Shown here one piece after another: positions 44,118 through 51,901 of a stretch of DNA of 64,000 bases. Source of the stretch: Neoroseomonas terrae (GTDB taxonomy: Bacteria > Pseudomonadota > Alphaproteobacteria > Acetobacterales > Acetobacteraceae); contig NZ_JAAEDI010000002.1 of NCBI RefSeq assembly GCF_018129025.1, positions 62,001 to 126,000 of the forward strand, written 5' to 3'. The position numbers were made by a program, and so were the translations under genes. Positions within the stretch are counted from its first letter, which is position 1; each line of letters begins with the position of its first letter. The notes beneath the pieces are model-generated. The model searched no databases. It worked only from the letters and a program-made list of their open reading frames with translations, and had not been told where the DNA came from.

Positions 44118-45320
44118 TCACTTTGCCGCCGCCTTGGCCTTGGACGGCGTCATGCGGCGGCAGGCGCGGTCGAGGAGTTCGATGGCCTCGTCGACATCCG
44201 CCTCCGTGATGACCAGCGGCGGGGCGAGACGCAGGACGTTCATGCCGGCGGCGACGGTCAGCAGGCCTTCCGCAACCGCGGCCGACTGCATCTCGCCGTT
44301 GGACACGTCGGGCGTCAGCTTGAGGCCGACCAGCAGGCCGGCTCCCTGGGCGCACTCGACCACCGACGGGTGCTTCGCCGCGAGTGCCTCCAGCGAGGTC
44401 CATAGGTGGCGCGCCACCCTGTCGACATTCGCGAGGAAGCCCTCGGCGAGGATCACGTCGAGCACCGCATTGCCCGCCGAACAGGCAAGCGGGCCGCCGC
44501 CATAGGTCGTGCCATGGGTGCCGGGCTTCAGGTGCTTCGCCACCTTCTCCTTGGCCAGGATGGCGCCGAGCGGGAAGCCGCCGCCGATCCCCTTGGCCGA
44601 GGACATGACGTCCGGCTCGATCCCGGCCCATTCATGGGCCCAGAGCTTGCCGGAGCGGCCCATGCCGGTCTGCACTTCGTCCAGGGCCAGCAGCAGGCCG
44701 AATTCATCGCAGACCTGGCGCAGTTCCTTGAGGAAGCGGATCGGCGCGGGTCGCACGCCGCCCTCGCCCTGGATCGGCTCGATCATGATGCCGGCCGTCT
44801 GCGGCGTGATGGCCGAGCGGACGGCATTCATGTTGTCGAACGGCACATGCTCGAAGCCCTGAACCGGCGGGCCGAAGCCGGCGAGGTACTTCTCGTTGCC
44901 GGTCGCGGACAGCATGGCGAGGGTGCGGCCGTGGAAGGCGCCCTCGAAGCAGATCATGTGGAACCGCTCGGGGTTGCCGTTCTCCGCATGATACTTGCGG
45001 ACGGCCTTCACCATGCCTTCGTTCGCCTCGGCGCCCGAATTGCAGAAGAAGACACTGTCCGCGAAGGAGGCGGCGACATGGCGCGCGGCAAGCTGTTCCG
45101 CCTGCGGAACCCGGTACAGGTTCGAGACGTGCATCACCTTCGCCGCCTGCTCCGCGATGGTCTTCACCAGGTGCGGGTGGCCGTGGCCGAGCGAGGTGGT
45201 GGCGATGCCGGCGCCGAAATCCAGGAATCGTCGCCCGTCGACCGTCCACAGGCGCGCGCCCTCGCCCCGCTCGAAAGCAAGGTCGGCACGGTTGTAGGTC
45301 GGCATCAGGGCGGGGATCAC
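44118..45320 (-). CDS. argD: Acetylornithine aminotransferase
   Basis: The 400-residue class III PLP enzyme converts N-acetylglutamate semialdehyde to acetylornithine. It starts at a GTG ([28 protein letters not shown]), the usual alphaproteobacterial ArgD start, with GGAGAG about 10 bp upstream; the longer in-frame extension to 45848 is rejected. [22 protein letters not shown] and [20 protein letters not shown] form the cofactor site, [21 protein letters not shown] carries the pyridine-binding aspartate, and the Schiff-base lysine is in [14 protein letters not shown]. The C-terminal KAKAAAK tail is basic. It is followed by argF after 5 bp. Confidence 0.96.
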   Translation of the reverse strand: MIPALMPTYNRADLAFERGEGARLWTVDGRRFLDFGAGIATTSLGHGHPHLVKTIAEQAAKVMHVSNLYRVPQAEQLAARHVAASFADSVFFCNSGAEANEGMVKAVRKYHAENGNPERFHMICFEGAFHGRTLAMLSATGNEKYLAGFGPPVQGFEHVPFDNMNAVRSAITPQTAGIMIEPIQGEGGVRPAPIRFLKELRQVCDEFGLLLALDEVQTGMGRSGKLWAHEWAGIEPDVMSSAKGIGGGFPLGAILAKEKVAKHLKPGTHGTTYGGGPLACSAGNAVLDVILAEGFLANVDRVARHLWTSLEALAAKHPSVVECAQGAGLLVGLKLTPDVSNGEMQSAAVAEGLLTVAAGMNVLRLAPPLVITEADVDEAIELLDRACRRMTPSKAKAAAK

Positions 45321-45500
45321 TGAAATCCACTCTCCGCTTGTTTTCCCCGCGGACGACGCGACTACCGCGGCGCGGGCGAGGAAGGGCGGGAGACTAACCG
45401 CAAGACCGTCCTGCGCGAAAGGCTGCGCGTCGGGTTGGAGCCATGCGATGCAAGAAAATTGCGATGCCGTGGAGGTGCGGCGCCCAAACCCTAACCGGAA

Positions 45501-45528
45501 CCTCGCGGCAGCCATTGCTGCCGCGAGG
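45501..45528 (-). terminator. 12-bp hairpin downstream of the repeat lipoprotein gene
   Basis: CCTCGCGGCAGC and its exact complement flank a 4-base CATT loop. It lies 30 bp beyond the stop of the minus-strand lipoprotein gene, between it and argD. There is no long T-tract (TTCCGGTT follows on the minus strand), so termination strength is uncertain. Confidence 0.6.
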
Positions 45529-45558
45529 CGCAGCGGAGGGAGCGCTCCGCAACGGTAC

Positions 45559-45906
45559 TTACAAGCCCGGATTGCTCGGGTTGCGGCGCGTGGGCGGGTT
45601 CGTGCCCAGTGCGCGTTCGGTGGCCGTTCCCGTCGGGTTGTTCCGCGTGCCGTCGCTCTGCGCAGGGTAGGCGCCGGACATGTTCGTGCCGGCGGCACGG
45701 TCGACGGCGCGGCCTGTCGCGGTCCCCGGCGGATTGGCGCGCGTGCCGTCGCTCTGCGTGGGGTAGGCGCCGGACATGTTGGTGCCAGCCGCGCGGTCAA
45801 CGGCGCGAACCGGCTCGACATTCGCCGGATCGCTACCGCGCTGTTCACAGGCAGCCACGCCGCCGACCAGGAGAACCGCCATGGCGGTGCGGGTCAGGAA
45901 GGACAT
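45559..45906 (-). CDS. Small lipoprotein with near-identical internal repeats
   Basis: The 115-residue protein starts at ATG 45906 behind AAGGAG. The signal MSFLTRTAMAVLLVGGVAAC ends in a lipobox (Cys20). Residues 34-65 and 66-97 are two 32-residue repeats identical at 28 positions, each beginning RAVDRAAGTNMSGAYP and continuing with QSDGTR-NP-GTAT; a third truncated unit starts at residue 98 (RALGTNPP). The repeats are polar, rich in Gly, Thr, Asn and Ala, and likely disordered. Function is unknown; no named family was recognised. It may be exposed at the cell envelope. A GlcG-like gene lies 62 bp upstream on the same strand. Confidence 0.75.
   Translation of the reverse strand: MSFLTRTAMAVLLVGGVAACEQRGSDPANVEPVRAVDRAAGTNMSGAYPTQSDGTRANPPGTATGRAVDRAAGTNMSGAYPAQSDGTRNNPTGTATERALGTNPPTRRNPSNPGL
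45616..45807 (-). repeat. Two 96-bp in-frame tandem repeats in the lipoprotein gene
   Basis: The two units encode residues 34-65 and 66-97 of the lipoprotein and keep frame. Differences fall at only four codons per unit. Such arrays can gain or lose units by slippage, so copy number may vary between strains. Confidence 0.75.
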
Positions 45907-45968
45907 CGGGTAGAACTCCTTGAAGCGTCCTCCCCTGCAACGCTCCGTTACGAAGCGGGTTGCACGCC

Positions 45969-46436
45969 TCAGGCCGGATCGCCGTGATCGGCAACAAGCC
46001 CCGCTGACTCGATGCCGGCGATGCAGCATTCCTCATCCTTGGGCGAGGCGTCGCCGCTGATGCCGACGGCGCCCAGCAGGACGTTGTTCGCGTCGCGCAC
46101 CAGCACGCCGCCCTGTACCGGCACGGCGCGGCCGCCCGTCAGGTCCGACAGCGCATTGGTGAAGCCCGGGACGGCCTGCGCCCGGCGGGCGAGTTCCCGT
46201 GTGCCGAAGCCCATTGCCAAGGCCCCATACGCCTTGCCGGTGGCGATCTCGGGCCGGAGGATCGAGGCGCCGTCCTCGCGCTTGGCGGATTTGAGCTGCC
46301 CGCCGGCGTCGAGCACGACCACGCAGAGCGGCAGCAGGCCGAGCGCGCGGCCTTTGGCCAGCGCGGCCGCGGCGATCGTTTCCGCCTGAGCGAGGGTGAG
46401 GCCGTTGATCGCGGCGGGATGGGCTGGCTGAGGCAT
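45969..46436 (-). CDS. Heme-binding-like protein of the GlcG/HbpS family
   Basis: The 155-residue protein starts at MPQPAHPAAINGLTLAQAETIAAAALAKGRALG, the family N terminus. LCVVVLDAGGQLKSAKREDGASILRPEIATGKAYGALAMGFGTREL and GGVLVRDANNVLLGAVGISGDASPKDEECCIAGIESAGL follow, the second block being the signature GAxGVSGxxxxxDExCAxAGI. No signal peptide is present. Relatives include GlcG of the glycolate locus and HbpS; biochemical roles are poorly defined. Its adjacency to the repeat lipoprotein gives no clear functional clue. Confidence 0.88.
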   Translation of the reverse strand: MPQPAHPAAINGLTLAQAETIAAAALAKGRALGLLPLCVVVLDAGGQLKSAKREDGASILRPEIATGKAYGALAMGFGTRELARRAQAVPGFTNALSDLTGGRAVPVQGGVLVRDANNVLLGAVGISGDASPKDEECCIAGIESAGLVADHGDPA

Positions 46437-46550
46437 GGTGACGTTTCCCTGATGCTTGCAGTTTCCCCCCGATAGGCGGCGGGCGGCCGCCCGTCCAGCA
46501 CCGCCGCTGCTGCCGCTTGGGCGGGGTGCCGGCGCATGCGACAAGGCGGC

Positions 46551-47174
46551 ATGGGTGCCGAGGAGATTCAACCGGGCAGGCGCGAGCGGCGGCAGCCGCG
46601 GCCCGCTGGCAACGCGCCGACGGCCGCCCGGCTGCGTGAGGCGGCGCTTGCCCATCTCGCGCGTTTCGCCGCTACCGAGGCCGCACTGCGTCGCGTGCTG
46701 GAACGTCGCGTCGATCGCTGGGCGCGCGCTGCCGAGGCTGAGGGCCAGCCACACGAGACGACTGCCGCCGCCGCCGCTGCCGCGCGCGCCGCGGCGGCCG
46801 AGGTCGCCAGGGCCATGGTCGCGGCCGGTGCCGTCGACGATGCGGCCTTTGCCGAGAGCCGGGCCAGGCGCCTGGCCCGCGCCGGCCGCTCGCGTCGCGC
46901 CATCGCCGCCCATCTCTCGATGAAGGGCGTGGCAGCGGAAACCGCCGCCGCGGCGATTCCGGAGGGCGAGGACGCTGAGCTGGCGGCGGCCCTCGCCCAT
47001 TGCCGCCGCCGCCGCATGGGCCCCTTTGCCCGGGCCGCAGAGGATGCCGACGCACGGCGCAAGGCGCTCGGCTCCCTCGCGCGTGGTGGCTTCTCGCAGT
47101 CCGTGGCGCGCCGCGCGCTGGCAATGGAACCGACCGAAGCCGAGGACCGGCTGCTGGCGGCGCGCCGGGCATGA
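46551..47174 (+). CDS. recX: Regulatory protein RecX
   Basis: The protein of about 207 residues has three tandem three-helix units: RLREAALAHLARFAATEAALRRVLERRV, AGAVDDAAFAESRARRLARAGRSRRAIAAHLSMKGVA, and RRKALGSLARGGFSQSVARRAL. The middle DDAAFAESRARRLARAGRSRRAIAAHL block is the RecX signature. RecX limits RecA filament extension in the cytoplasm. It is rich in Ala and Arg, as usual for GC-rich alphaproteobacteria. The start is uncertain (ATG 46551, or 46536 five codons earlier). No recA lies next to it; it is instead coupled to azlC by a 4-bp overlap. Confidence 0.82.
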   Translation: MGAEEIQPGRRERRQPRPAGNAPTAARLREAALAHLARFAATEAALRRVLERRVDRWARAAEAEGQPHETTAAAAAAARAAAAEVARAMVAAGAVDDAAFAESRARRLARAGRSRRAIAAHLSMKGVAAETAAAAIPEGEDAELAAALAHCRRRRMGPFARAAEDADARRKALGSLARGGFSQSVARRALAMEPTEAEDRLLAARRA

Positions 47175-47878
47175 GCGCCACCGGCGTGATCTTCACGCGC
47201 CATGGCGTGCTTCGCGGTGCGCGCCAGGCCATCCCGCTCGTGATCGGCACCTTTCCGTTCGGGCTGGTGGTCGGCGTGATCTCGGCCGCCAAGGGTCTGT
47301 CGCTGCTCGAGACGCTCCTGATGTCCGGGGTGGTCTTCGCGGGGTCTTCCCAGCTGCTGGCACTGGAGTTGTGGACGGATCCGGCCCCGATCTTCGCCGC
47401 GACCCTGGCGGCGCTGGTGGTGAACATGCGCTTGGCACCGATGGGCGCGGCGCTCGCACCCTGGCTCGACCGGCTCCGGGGCATCCGGCTCTGGGGCACG
47501 CTGGCGACGCTGGTCGACCATTCCTATGCGCTGTCTGCGGCAGAGATGCGCCGCGGCGGCCGGGATGCGGGTTATCTGCTCGGTGTCGCGTTGGCGCTGT
47601 GGCTGTTCTGGATGATCGCGGTCGGGATCGGGCATCTGGCGGGGGCGGTGGTGCGGTTGCCGCCGGGGCATCCGCTGTACTTCGCCGCAACGGCAACCTT
47701 CTGCGCCATCCTCGTACCGGTATGGCAGGGGGGCCGGCGCGACCTGCTGCCCTGGATGCTCGCGGCGGCCGTGGCGCTCGGTGCGTGGTGGTCGGGTCTG
47801 GGCGCGCCCTGGCCGCTGCTGGCCGGCGCGCTGGCCGGCGCCGCGCTCGGGGCCTGGATGGAGCTGCGGCGGGCATGA
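47171..47878 (+). CDS. azlC: AzlC family branched-chain amino-acid exporter, large subunit
   Basis: The 235-residue membrane protein carries the AzlC hallmarks GARQAIPLVIGTFPFGLVVGVISAAKGLSLLETLLMSGVVFAGSSQLLALELW and ALVVNMRLAPMGAALAPWL with the NMR motif. LVDHSYALSAAEM and repeated hydrophobic helices follow. AzlCD exports branched-chain amino acids or analogues such as azaleucine. The ATG overlaps the recX stop (ATGA). The small partner azlD lies 169 bp downstream rather than overlapping as usual. Confidence 0.93.
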   Translation: MSATGVIFTRHGVLRGARQAIPLVIGTFPFGLVVGVISAAKGLSLLETLLMSGVVFAGSSQLLALELWTDPAPIFAATLAALVVNMRLAPMGAALAPWLDRLRGIRLWGTLATLVDHSYALSAAEMRRGGRDAGYLLGVALALWLFWMIAVGIGHLAGAVVRLPPGHPLYFAATATFCAILVPVWQGGRRDLLPWMLAAAVALGAWWSGLGAPWPLLAGALAGAALGAWMELRRA

Positions 47879-48047
47879 TGCCGCGGACCGATTCCTTCGA
47901 CCGCCGGTATCGCGCTTATCCGCCTCCGAACGTCGGCCAGTGCATCCGCGTGCCCGGCCTGCGAGCCGCGCAGCGATGCGCCGGCGGCGGCTGCCGCCTT
48001 GCGCGCGGGCACGTCCGGGCGTGGGCTCAGGCAAAACGGTCACCGGC

Positions 48048-48350
48048 ATGACGCTCCGGCTCGATGTGCTGCTGGCGATCCTGGGCATGGCGCTGGCGAC
48101 CTATCTGTGCCGCGCCGGCGGCTACGCGCTGTTCCGTGCGCTGCGCCCGCCCCGCTTTGTCGAGGTGACGCTGCAGCACCTGCCGGGACCGATCTTCGTC
48201 GCCTATGTCGCGCCCGCGCTCGCCGCGGCGGGGCCTAAGGGCTTCCTGGCGGCGGCGCTGGTGGTGGCGACCCAGGCGATCACGCGCAACCTGGCCGCCG
48301 CCATCGCCGTGGGCGTCGCGGCGATCTGGCTGTTTGGCCTGGTCATGTGA
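48048..48350 (+). CDS. azlD: AzlD family branched-chain amino-acid exporter, small subunit
   Basis: The 100-residue protein has four short helices: RLDVLLAILGMALATYLCRAGGYALF, LPGPIFVAYVAPALAAAG, FLAAALVVATQAITRNLAAAIAVGVAAIWLF. The TYLCRAGGYALF and LPGPIFVAYVAPAL segments are the AzlD signature. It acts with AzlC in export of branched-chain amino acids. The start ATG is 169 bp after azlC; the intervening DNA reads in frame as an arginine/proline-rich stretch without family sequence, so the short form is preferred. It ends 7 bp before the convergent olsB stop. Confidence 0.88.
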   Translation: MTLRLDVLLAILGMALATYLCRAGGYALFRALRPPRFVEVTLQHLPGPIFVAYVAPALAAAGPKGFLAAALVVATQAITRNLAAAIAVGVAAIWLFGLVM

Positions 48351-48357
48351 AGGCGGG

Positions 48358-49164
48358 CTACGCCTCGCGGAGCTTGCGCTGATAGTGCTTCGAATACTTC
48401 TCGGTTATCAGGTCGGTCTTCACCATCACGGCCACGTCCGTGGTGTTGAATTGCGGGTCGAGCACGGCGCCGTCGCCCACGAAGCCCCCAAGCCGCAGGT
48501 AGCCCTTGATCAGCGGCGGTAGTCCCACGAGCGTGCGGTTCACGTCGATCGCCGCCGGATCCTTGCGCATCATGTCGATGTAGCGATCGGGCAGGGCGCG
48601 GGGGCGGATCGCCTCGGGCGCCATGTGGTGGGACGCCAGATAGGTCAGTTCATCGGCGATCGCATCGAGATCGGTCCCGGGAAGGGAGGCGCAACCGAAC
48701 AGGATCGCGATCCTGTGCCGCGCCACGTAAGCGGCGATACCGCTCCAGAGCAGCTGCAACGTGCCCCGGGTGCGGTACTGGCTATCGACACAGGACCGTC
48801 CGCATTCAACCAACTCGCCCTCGACGGCGAGGATGCGGGAAATGTCGTACTCGGCGGCGGAATACCAGCGCCCGAGCCTGGCGGCGGCCGGACGCCGGAT
48901 CAGCCGATAGGTGCCGACGACTGCTTCGGCACCTTCGCCCTTGTCGTGGTCGAGCACGAGCAGATGGTCGGCTACCGCATCGAACTCGTCACGGTCGCGG
49001 TGACTCGCAGCGGTCGCATCATCCGCATGCGCGCCCATCTCCTCATAGAAGACGCGGTAGCGCAGCGCCTGCACGGCATCGACCTCGGCATCGTCGCGGG
49101 CCAGCCGCACGCCGAGATTGCCCGAGCGAAGCTCGCCGAAGCCCGGCCCCTCGTCTGCCGTCAC
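48358..49164 (-). CDS. olsB: L-ornithine N-alpha-acyltransferase
   Basis: The 268-residue GNAT-type acyltransferase of the hemolysin-like COG3176 group uses acyl-ACP to make lyso-ornithine lipid. Conserved blocks are LARDDAEVDAVQALRYRVFYEEMGA, DEFDAVADHLLVLD, VVGTYRLIRR, ISRILAVEGELVECGRSCVDSQYRTRGTLQLLWSGIAAYV and ILFGCASLPGTD. The C-terminal part LPPLIKGYLRLGGFVGDGAVLDPQFNTTDVAVMV is also typical. The partner olsA is not in the window. Its start overlaps the fur stop by 4 bp, so the two are co-translated, which would link a phosphorus-free membrane lipid to metal control. Confidence 0.92.
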   Translation of the reverse strand: MTADEGPGFGELRSGNLGVRLARDDAEVDAVQALRYRVFYEEMGAHADDATAASHRDRDEFDAVADHLLVLDHDKGEGAEAVVGTYRLIRRPAAARLGRWYSAAEYDISRILAVEGELVECGRSCVDSQYRTRGTLQLLWSGIAAYVARHRIAILFGCASLPGTDLDAIADELTYLASHHMAPEAIRPRALPDRYIDMMRKDPAAIDVNRTLVGLPPLIKGYLRLGGFVGDGAVLDPQFNTTDVAVMVKTDLITEKYSKHYQRKLREA

Positions 49165-49661
49165 GAGTCGCGCCCGGGCTTGCGGCGCTTGGCCGAAGGT
49201 TCGGCCTCCGTGGTTTCCAGGCGTCGGCCGAACAACTCGAGCCGCTGGCCCACCAGGGAGAAGCCGAGGCGGCGGGCCAGAACGCGGGCCAGAGCCTCGA
49301 ACTCCTCGTCGGCGAACTCGATCACTTTGCCGGTATCGACGTCGATCAAATGGTGGTGGTGCCCGCGATCGGCCGGATCATAGCGCGCGCGACCGCCGCC
49401 GAAGTCCCGCCGCTCCAGGATGCCCTTCTCCTCGAGCAGCCGGACGGTGCGATAGACGGTGGCGATGGAGACCTTGTTGTCGAGCGCGAGTGCCCGCCGA
49501 TAGACGTCCTCCACATCCGGGTGGTCTTCGGCTTCGCTGAGCACGCGCGCGATCAACCGCCGCTGCCCTGTCATCTTGAGGCCGCGTTCGATGCAAAGCT
49601 GTTCGATCCGGGACGGCGAATGGTCCTGGATCGGTGGACGGGCCTGGATCCGGCTCTCCAT
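49161..49661 (-). CDS. fur: Fur family metal-responsive regulator
   Basis: The 166-residue regulator has the Fur winged helix (MTGQRRLIARVLSEAEDHPDVEDVYRRALALDNKVSIATVYRTVRLLEEKGILERRDFG). The metal region reads RGHHHHLIDVDTGKVIEFADEEFEALARVLARRLGFSLVGQRLELFGR. The structural-zinc CxxC of E. coli Fur is absent (LIDVDTGK), as is common in alphaproteobacterial Fur/Mur. By pattern it could sense Fe2+ or Mn2+. It is followed by olsB with a 4-bp overlap. The histidine run may add metal affinity. Assignment to Fur rather than Irr or Zur is by overall likeness. Confidence 0.9.
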   Translation of the reverse strand: MESRIQARPPIQDHSPSRIEQLCIERGLKMTGQRRLIARVLSEAEDHPDVEDVYRRALALDNKVSIATVYRTVRLLEEKGILERRDFGGGRARYDPADRGHHHHLIDVDTGKVIEFADEEFEALARVLARRLGFSLVGQRLELFGRRLETTEAEPSAKRRKPGRDS

Positions 49662-49849
49662 AGCGCTGGTTCGTACCCCGATCTGTCATGCGCCAAAGTC
49701 GACGCGGTCGCGGACGATAGTCCCGCCCGTCCCGTCAGGCCACTGCCAAGGCGTCATCGACCGCCATCGCCATATGGGACGACGGTTCCGGATCGCATCG
49801 TCCGGTGCCCATCGTGCCCGTAGCCCGGGACGGGCCTCAGGGACTGGCC

Positions 49850-50275
49850 TTAGCCGCGGGCCTTGCCGCGCGCCCGAGGGGTGGTCCCGAGGCCGATCTT
49901 CTTGGCGAGCGAGGACCGGTGCTTGGCGTAGTCCGGCGCCACCATCGGATAGTCGGCCGGCAGGCCCCACCGTTCGCGGTACTGTTCCGGCGTGAGGTTG
50001 TAGGAGGTCTTCAGATGCCGCTTCAGCATCTTGAGCTTCTTGCCGTCTTCCAGGCAGATCAGATAGCCGGGAGTGATCGACTTCTTGATCGGCACGGCCG
50101 GCTGCGGGCGTTCCGGTTCCGGGGCCGGGTGGCTGCCGACGCCGGACAGCGTACGGAACACCTCCTGGATCAGCCCGGGAAGTTCGGCCGCGGGAACCGG
50201 ATTGTGAGAGACGTGGGCAGATACAATTTGGGCTGTCAGGCCCAAGAGTTCTCCATGCGGATTGGAATCGGCCAT
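49850..50275 (-). CDS. mucR: MucR/Ros family transcriptional regulator with altered zinc finger
   Basis: The 141-residue protein shows LTAQIVSAHVSHNPVPAAELPGLIQEVFRTL, the N-terminal oligomerisation region, and ITPGYLICLEDGKKLKMLKRHLKTSYNLTPEQYRERWGLPADYPMVAPDYAKHRSSLAKKIGLG. Rhizobial MucR has a Cys2His2 finger, C-x2-C and H-x3-H. Here the second cysteine is aspartate (CLED) and the second histidine serine (HLKTS), so classic zinc binding is incomplete. Similar changes are common in Acetobacteraceae-type homologues as far as I recall. It controls exopolysaccharide, motility or cell-cycle genes in relatives. It is divergent from the TusA-like gene. Confidence 0.88.
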   Translation of the reverse strand: MADSNPHGELLGLTAQIVSAHVSHNPVPAAELPGLIQEVFRTLSGVGSHPAPEPERPQPAVPIKKSITPGYLICLEDGKKLKMLKRHLKTSYNLTPEQYRERWGLPADYPMVAPDYAKHRSSLAKKIGLGTTPRARGKARG

Positions 50276-50377
50276 TGATCACGCCCCCTGTATACTTTGC
50301 GGAGGCCGTTTTACCGGTTGTTCTTGCGCTTCGCAATTCCCACTAGAGTGAATTTCAATGCACCAGGAAATCCAGTG

Positions 50378-50626
50378 ATGACAGGGAAAGAAATCGCGAT
50401 CAGTTCCGTGCTGGACATCACGCGGGAGATTTGCCCCATGACATTCGTTCGCGTGCGGCTCGCGCTGGATCGGCTGGCTCCGGGCGAGGTCCTGGAAGTA
50501 CACCTCGCAGGCGACGAGCCGCGCCGCAATGTCCCGCGCACGGCGACGGAACAAGGGCATCTCGTCCTGTCGCAGACCGAGGATGAGGCGGGGATCACCC
50601 GGCTCCTTCTGCGCCGGGGCGGATGA
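50378..50626 (+). CDS. TusA-like sulfur-carrier family protein
   Basis: The 82-residue protein starts at ATG 50378 with GGAAA upstream. LDITREICPMTFVRVRLALDRLAPGEVLEVHLAG holds the CPM-type active cysteine (Cys23 region) and the beta-alpha-beta fold of TusA/YeeD proteins; the usual CPxP is CPMT here, as in other alphaproteobacterial members. [29 protein letters not shown] completes the fold. It probably carries sulfur to tRNA or cofactor synthesis. Its 3' end overlaps the convergent rimI gene by 32 bp. It is divergent from mucR. Confidence 0.82.
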   Translation: MTGKEIAISSVLDITREICPMTFVRVRLALDRLAPGEVLEVHLAGDEPRRNVPRTATEQGHLVLSQTEDEAGITRLLLRRGG

Positions 50627-51068
50627 GCGGCAGGCGCAGCACCAGCGCGTCCCCGCCATCGGGATAGTACGCACGGCGCCGTCCGGCGGGGATCGCGCCG
50701 AGGGAGACGTAGAGACAGCGGGCCGCGACGTTCGATTCGGCAACCTCGAGGAACAACTCGGTCGCGCCCCGCCCCGCCGCTTCCTCCGTTATGGCTTGCA
50801 TGAGCAAGCGGCCGACGCCGCCGCGTTGCGCCGACGGGCGGACCGCGAGGGTCAGCACCTCCGCCTGGTCCGCCGCCACCCGGCCCATGCCGAACCCGAG
50901 CGGGTCATCGCCAGCAGTGGCCAGCAGGGCAAAATGACCGGGCAGTTCGAGCAGCAATGCGATCGCCTGTGCGCGCCAGCGATCCATCGGCGGAAAGGCC
51001 TCAGCATGCAGCGCGGCTAGAAGTGGGGCCGCTTCAGCGCCGGCCGGGCGGATCGCCAGGCGACTCAC
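50595..51068 (-). CDS. rimI: Ribosomal-protein-alanine N-acetyltransferase-like GNAT enzyme
   Basis: The 157-residue GNAT protein contains [65 protein letters not shown]. This holds the acetyl-CoA pyrophosphate loop (QRGGVG) and the RimI-type LEVxxSNxxAxxLYxxxGF analogue. RimI acetylates the N-terminal alanine of ribosomal protein S18. It starts inside the tsaB stop (4-bp overlap), the usual tsaB-rimI order, which strengthens the call. The last 32 bp overlap the tail of the TusA-like gene on the other strand. Confidence 0.9.
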   Translation of the reverse strand: MSRLAIRPAGAEAAPLLAALHAEAFPPMDRWRAQAIALLLELPGHFALLATAGDDPLGFGMGRVAADQAEVLTLAVRPSAQRGGVGRLLMQAITEEAAGRGATELFLEVAESNVAARCLYVSLGAIPAGRRRAYYPDGGDALVLRLPLIRPGAEGAG

Positions 51069-51733
51069 CGCGTGCGGGTCGTCGCCGGCGGGGTTACCGC
51101 GGGCGGTTCCGTATAAAGCGGCGTTGCAGCGCGGGGCGGCAAATCACCCGCCAGGCGCCGGACCGCCAGCAGCGCGACCGCCTCGGCCGAAGGCAGGCCG
51201 GGTCGCGCTTCCGCCTTGTCGCCGCGCGTGGCGAGTTGGGCGACGACCGCATCCGCCGCATCGCCGAGGATGATCAGGTCCGGCTCCCACGCCGGCAGGG
51301 AGTCGAGCGGCGCGACCACGGGCGGGTCGGGCATCGTCGCTCCCGGGGCGAAGCGCTCCAGCACGACGCGGCCGCGGCGATTATCGATCGCGGCCCAGAC
51401 GGGGCGCGCCCGATCGGCCGCCGGTAGTGCAGTGGCGAGCGCCTCCCCCGTCGTCACGCCGATCAACGGCCGTCCGGCAGCCCGTGCGACGCCCTCCGCC
51501 AGAGCAATCGCGGCGCGCAGCCCGGTGAAGCTCCCTGGCCCCACGCCGACGGCGATGGCGTCGAGATCTGGCCCGGCCAGACGCTTTTCGGAAAGCACCT
51601 CGGTGGCGAAGCGCGGCAGCAGGGCGGGGTGTCCACGCGCCGCCTCCGCCTGCCGCACCGCCCGCACGGTGCCATCCACGGCGAGGGCGACCGAGCAGCG
51701 GGCCAGCGCACCCTCGATGGCGAGAATTCTCAT
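51065..51733 (-). CDS. tsaB: tRNA threonylcarbamoyladenosine synthesis protein TsaB
   Basis: The 222-residue member of the ASKHA fold starts [21 protein letters not shown] (phosphate-1-like loop) and includes [42 protein letters not shown], the TsaB signature around GPGSFTGLR. It is the scaffold partner of TsaD in making t6A37 in tRNA. The classic DTS at the N terminus is EGA here. It is followed by rimI with a 4-bp overlap. TsaD and TsaE are not in the window. Confidence 0.93.
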   Translation of the reverse strand: MRILAIEGALARCSVALAVDGTVRAVRQAEAARGHPALLPRFATEVLSEKRLAGPDLDAIAVGVGPGSFTGLRAAIALAEGVARAAGRPLIGVTTGEALATALPAADRARPVWAAIDNRRGRVVLERFAPGATMPDPPVVAPLDSLPAWEPDLIILGDAADAVVAQLATRGDKAEARPGLPSAEAVALLAVRRLAGDLPPRAATPLYTEPPAVTPPATTRTR

Positions 51734-51901
51734 GGAGGCGGCTCTAGAGCAGATCCGGCTCGCGCGGAATCAGTCTGGCAGGGGCGATGGCCGGAAATCG
51801 GATCGAGGGTGCTCCTTTCGCATTGGCGGGACTTCCGTCGCCCCGGGCGACTCGTCAGGATGGCGCCAAGGACGCAACGAAGTCCGGAGGAAGGAACCGT
51901 C

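Noticed and set aside
44118-45848. ArgD with a 176-residue N-terminal extension
   Set aside because: The extension is low-complexity and reads through intergenic DNA and the lipoprotein locus; the GTG at 45320 gives the standard ArgD start.
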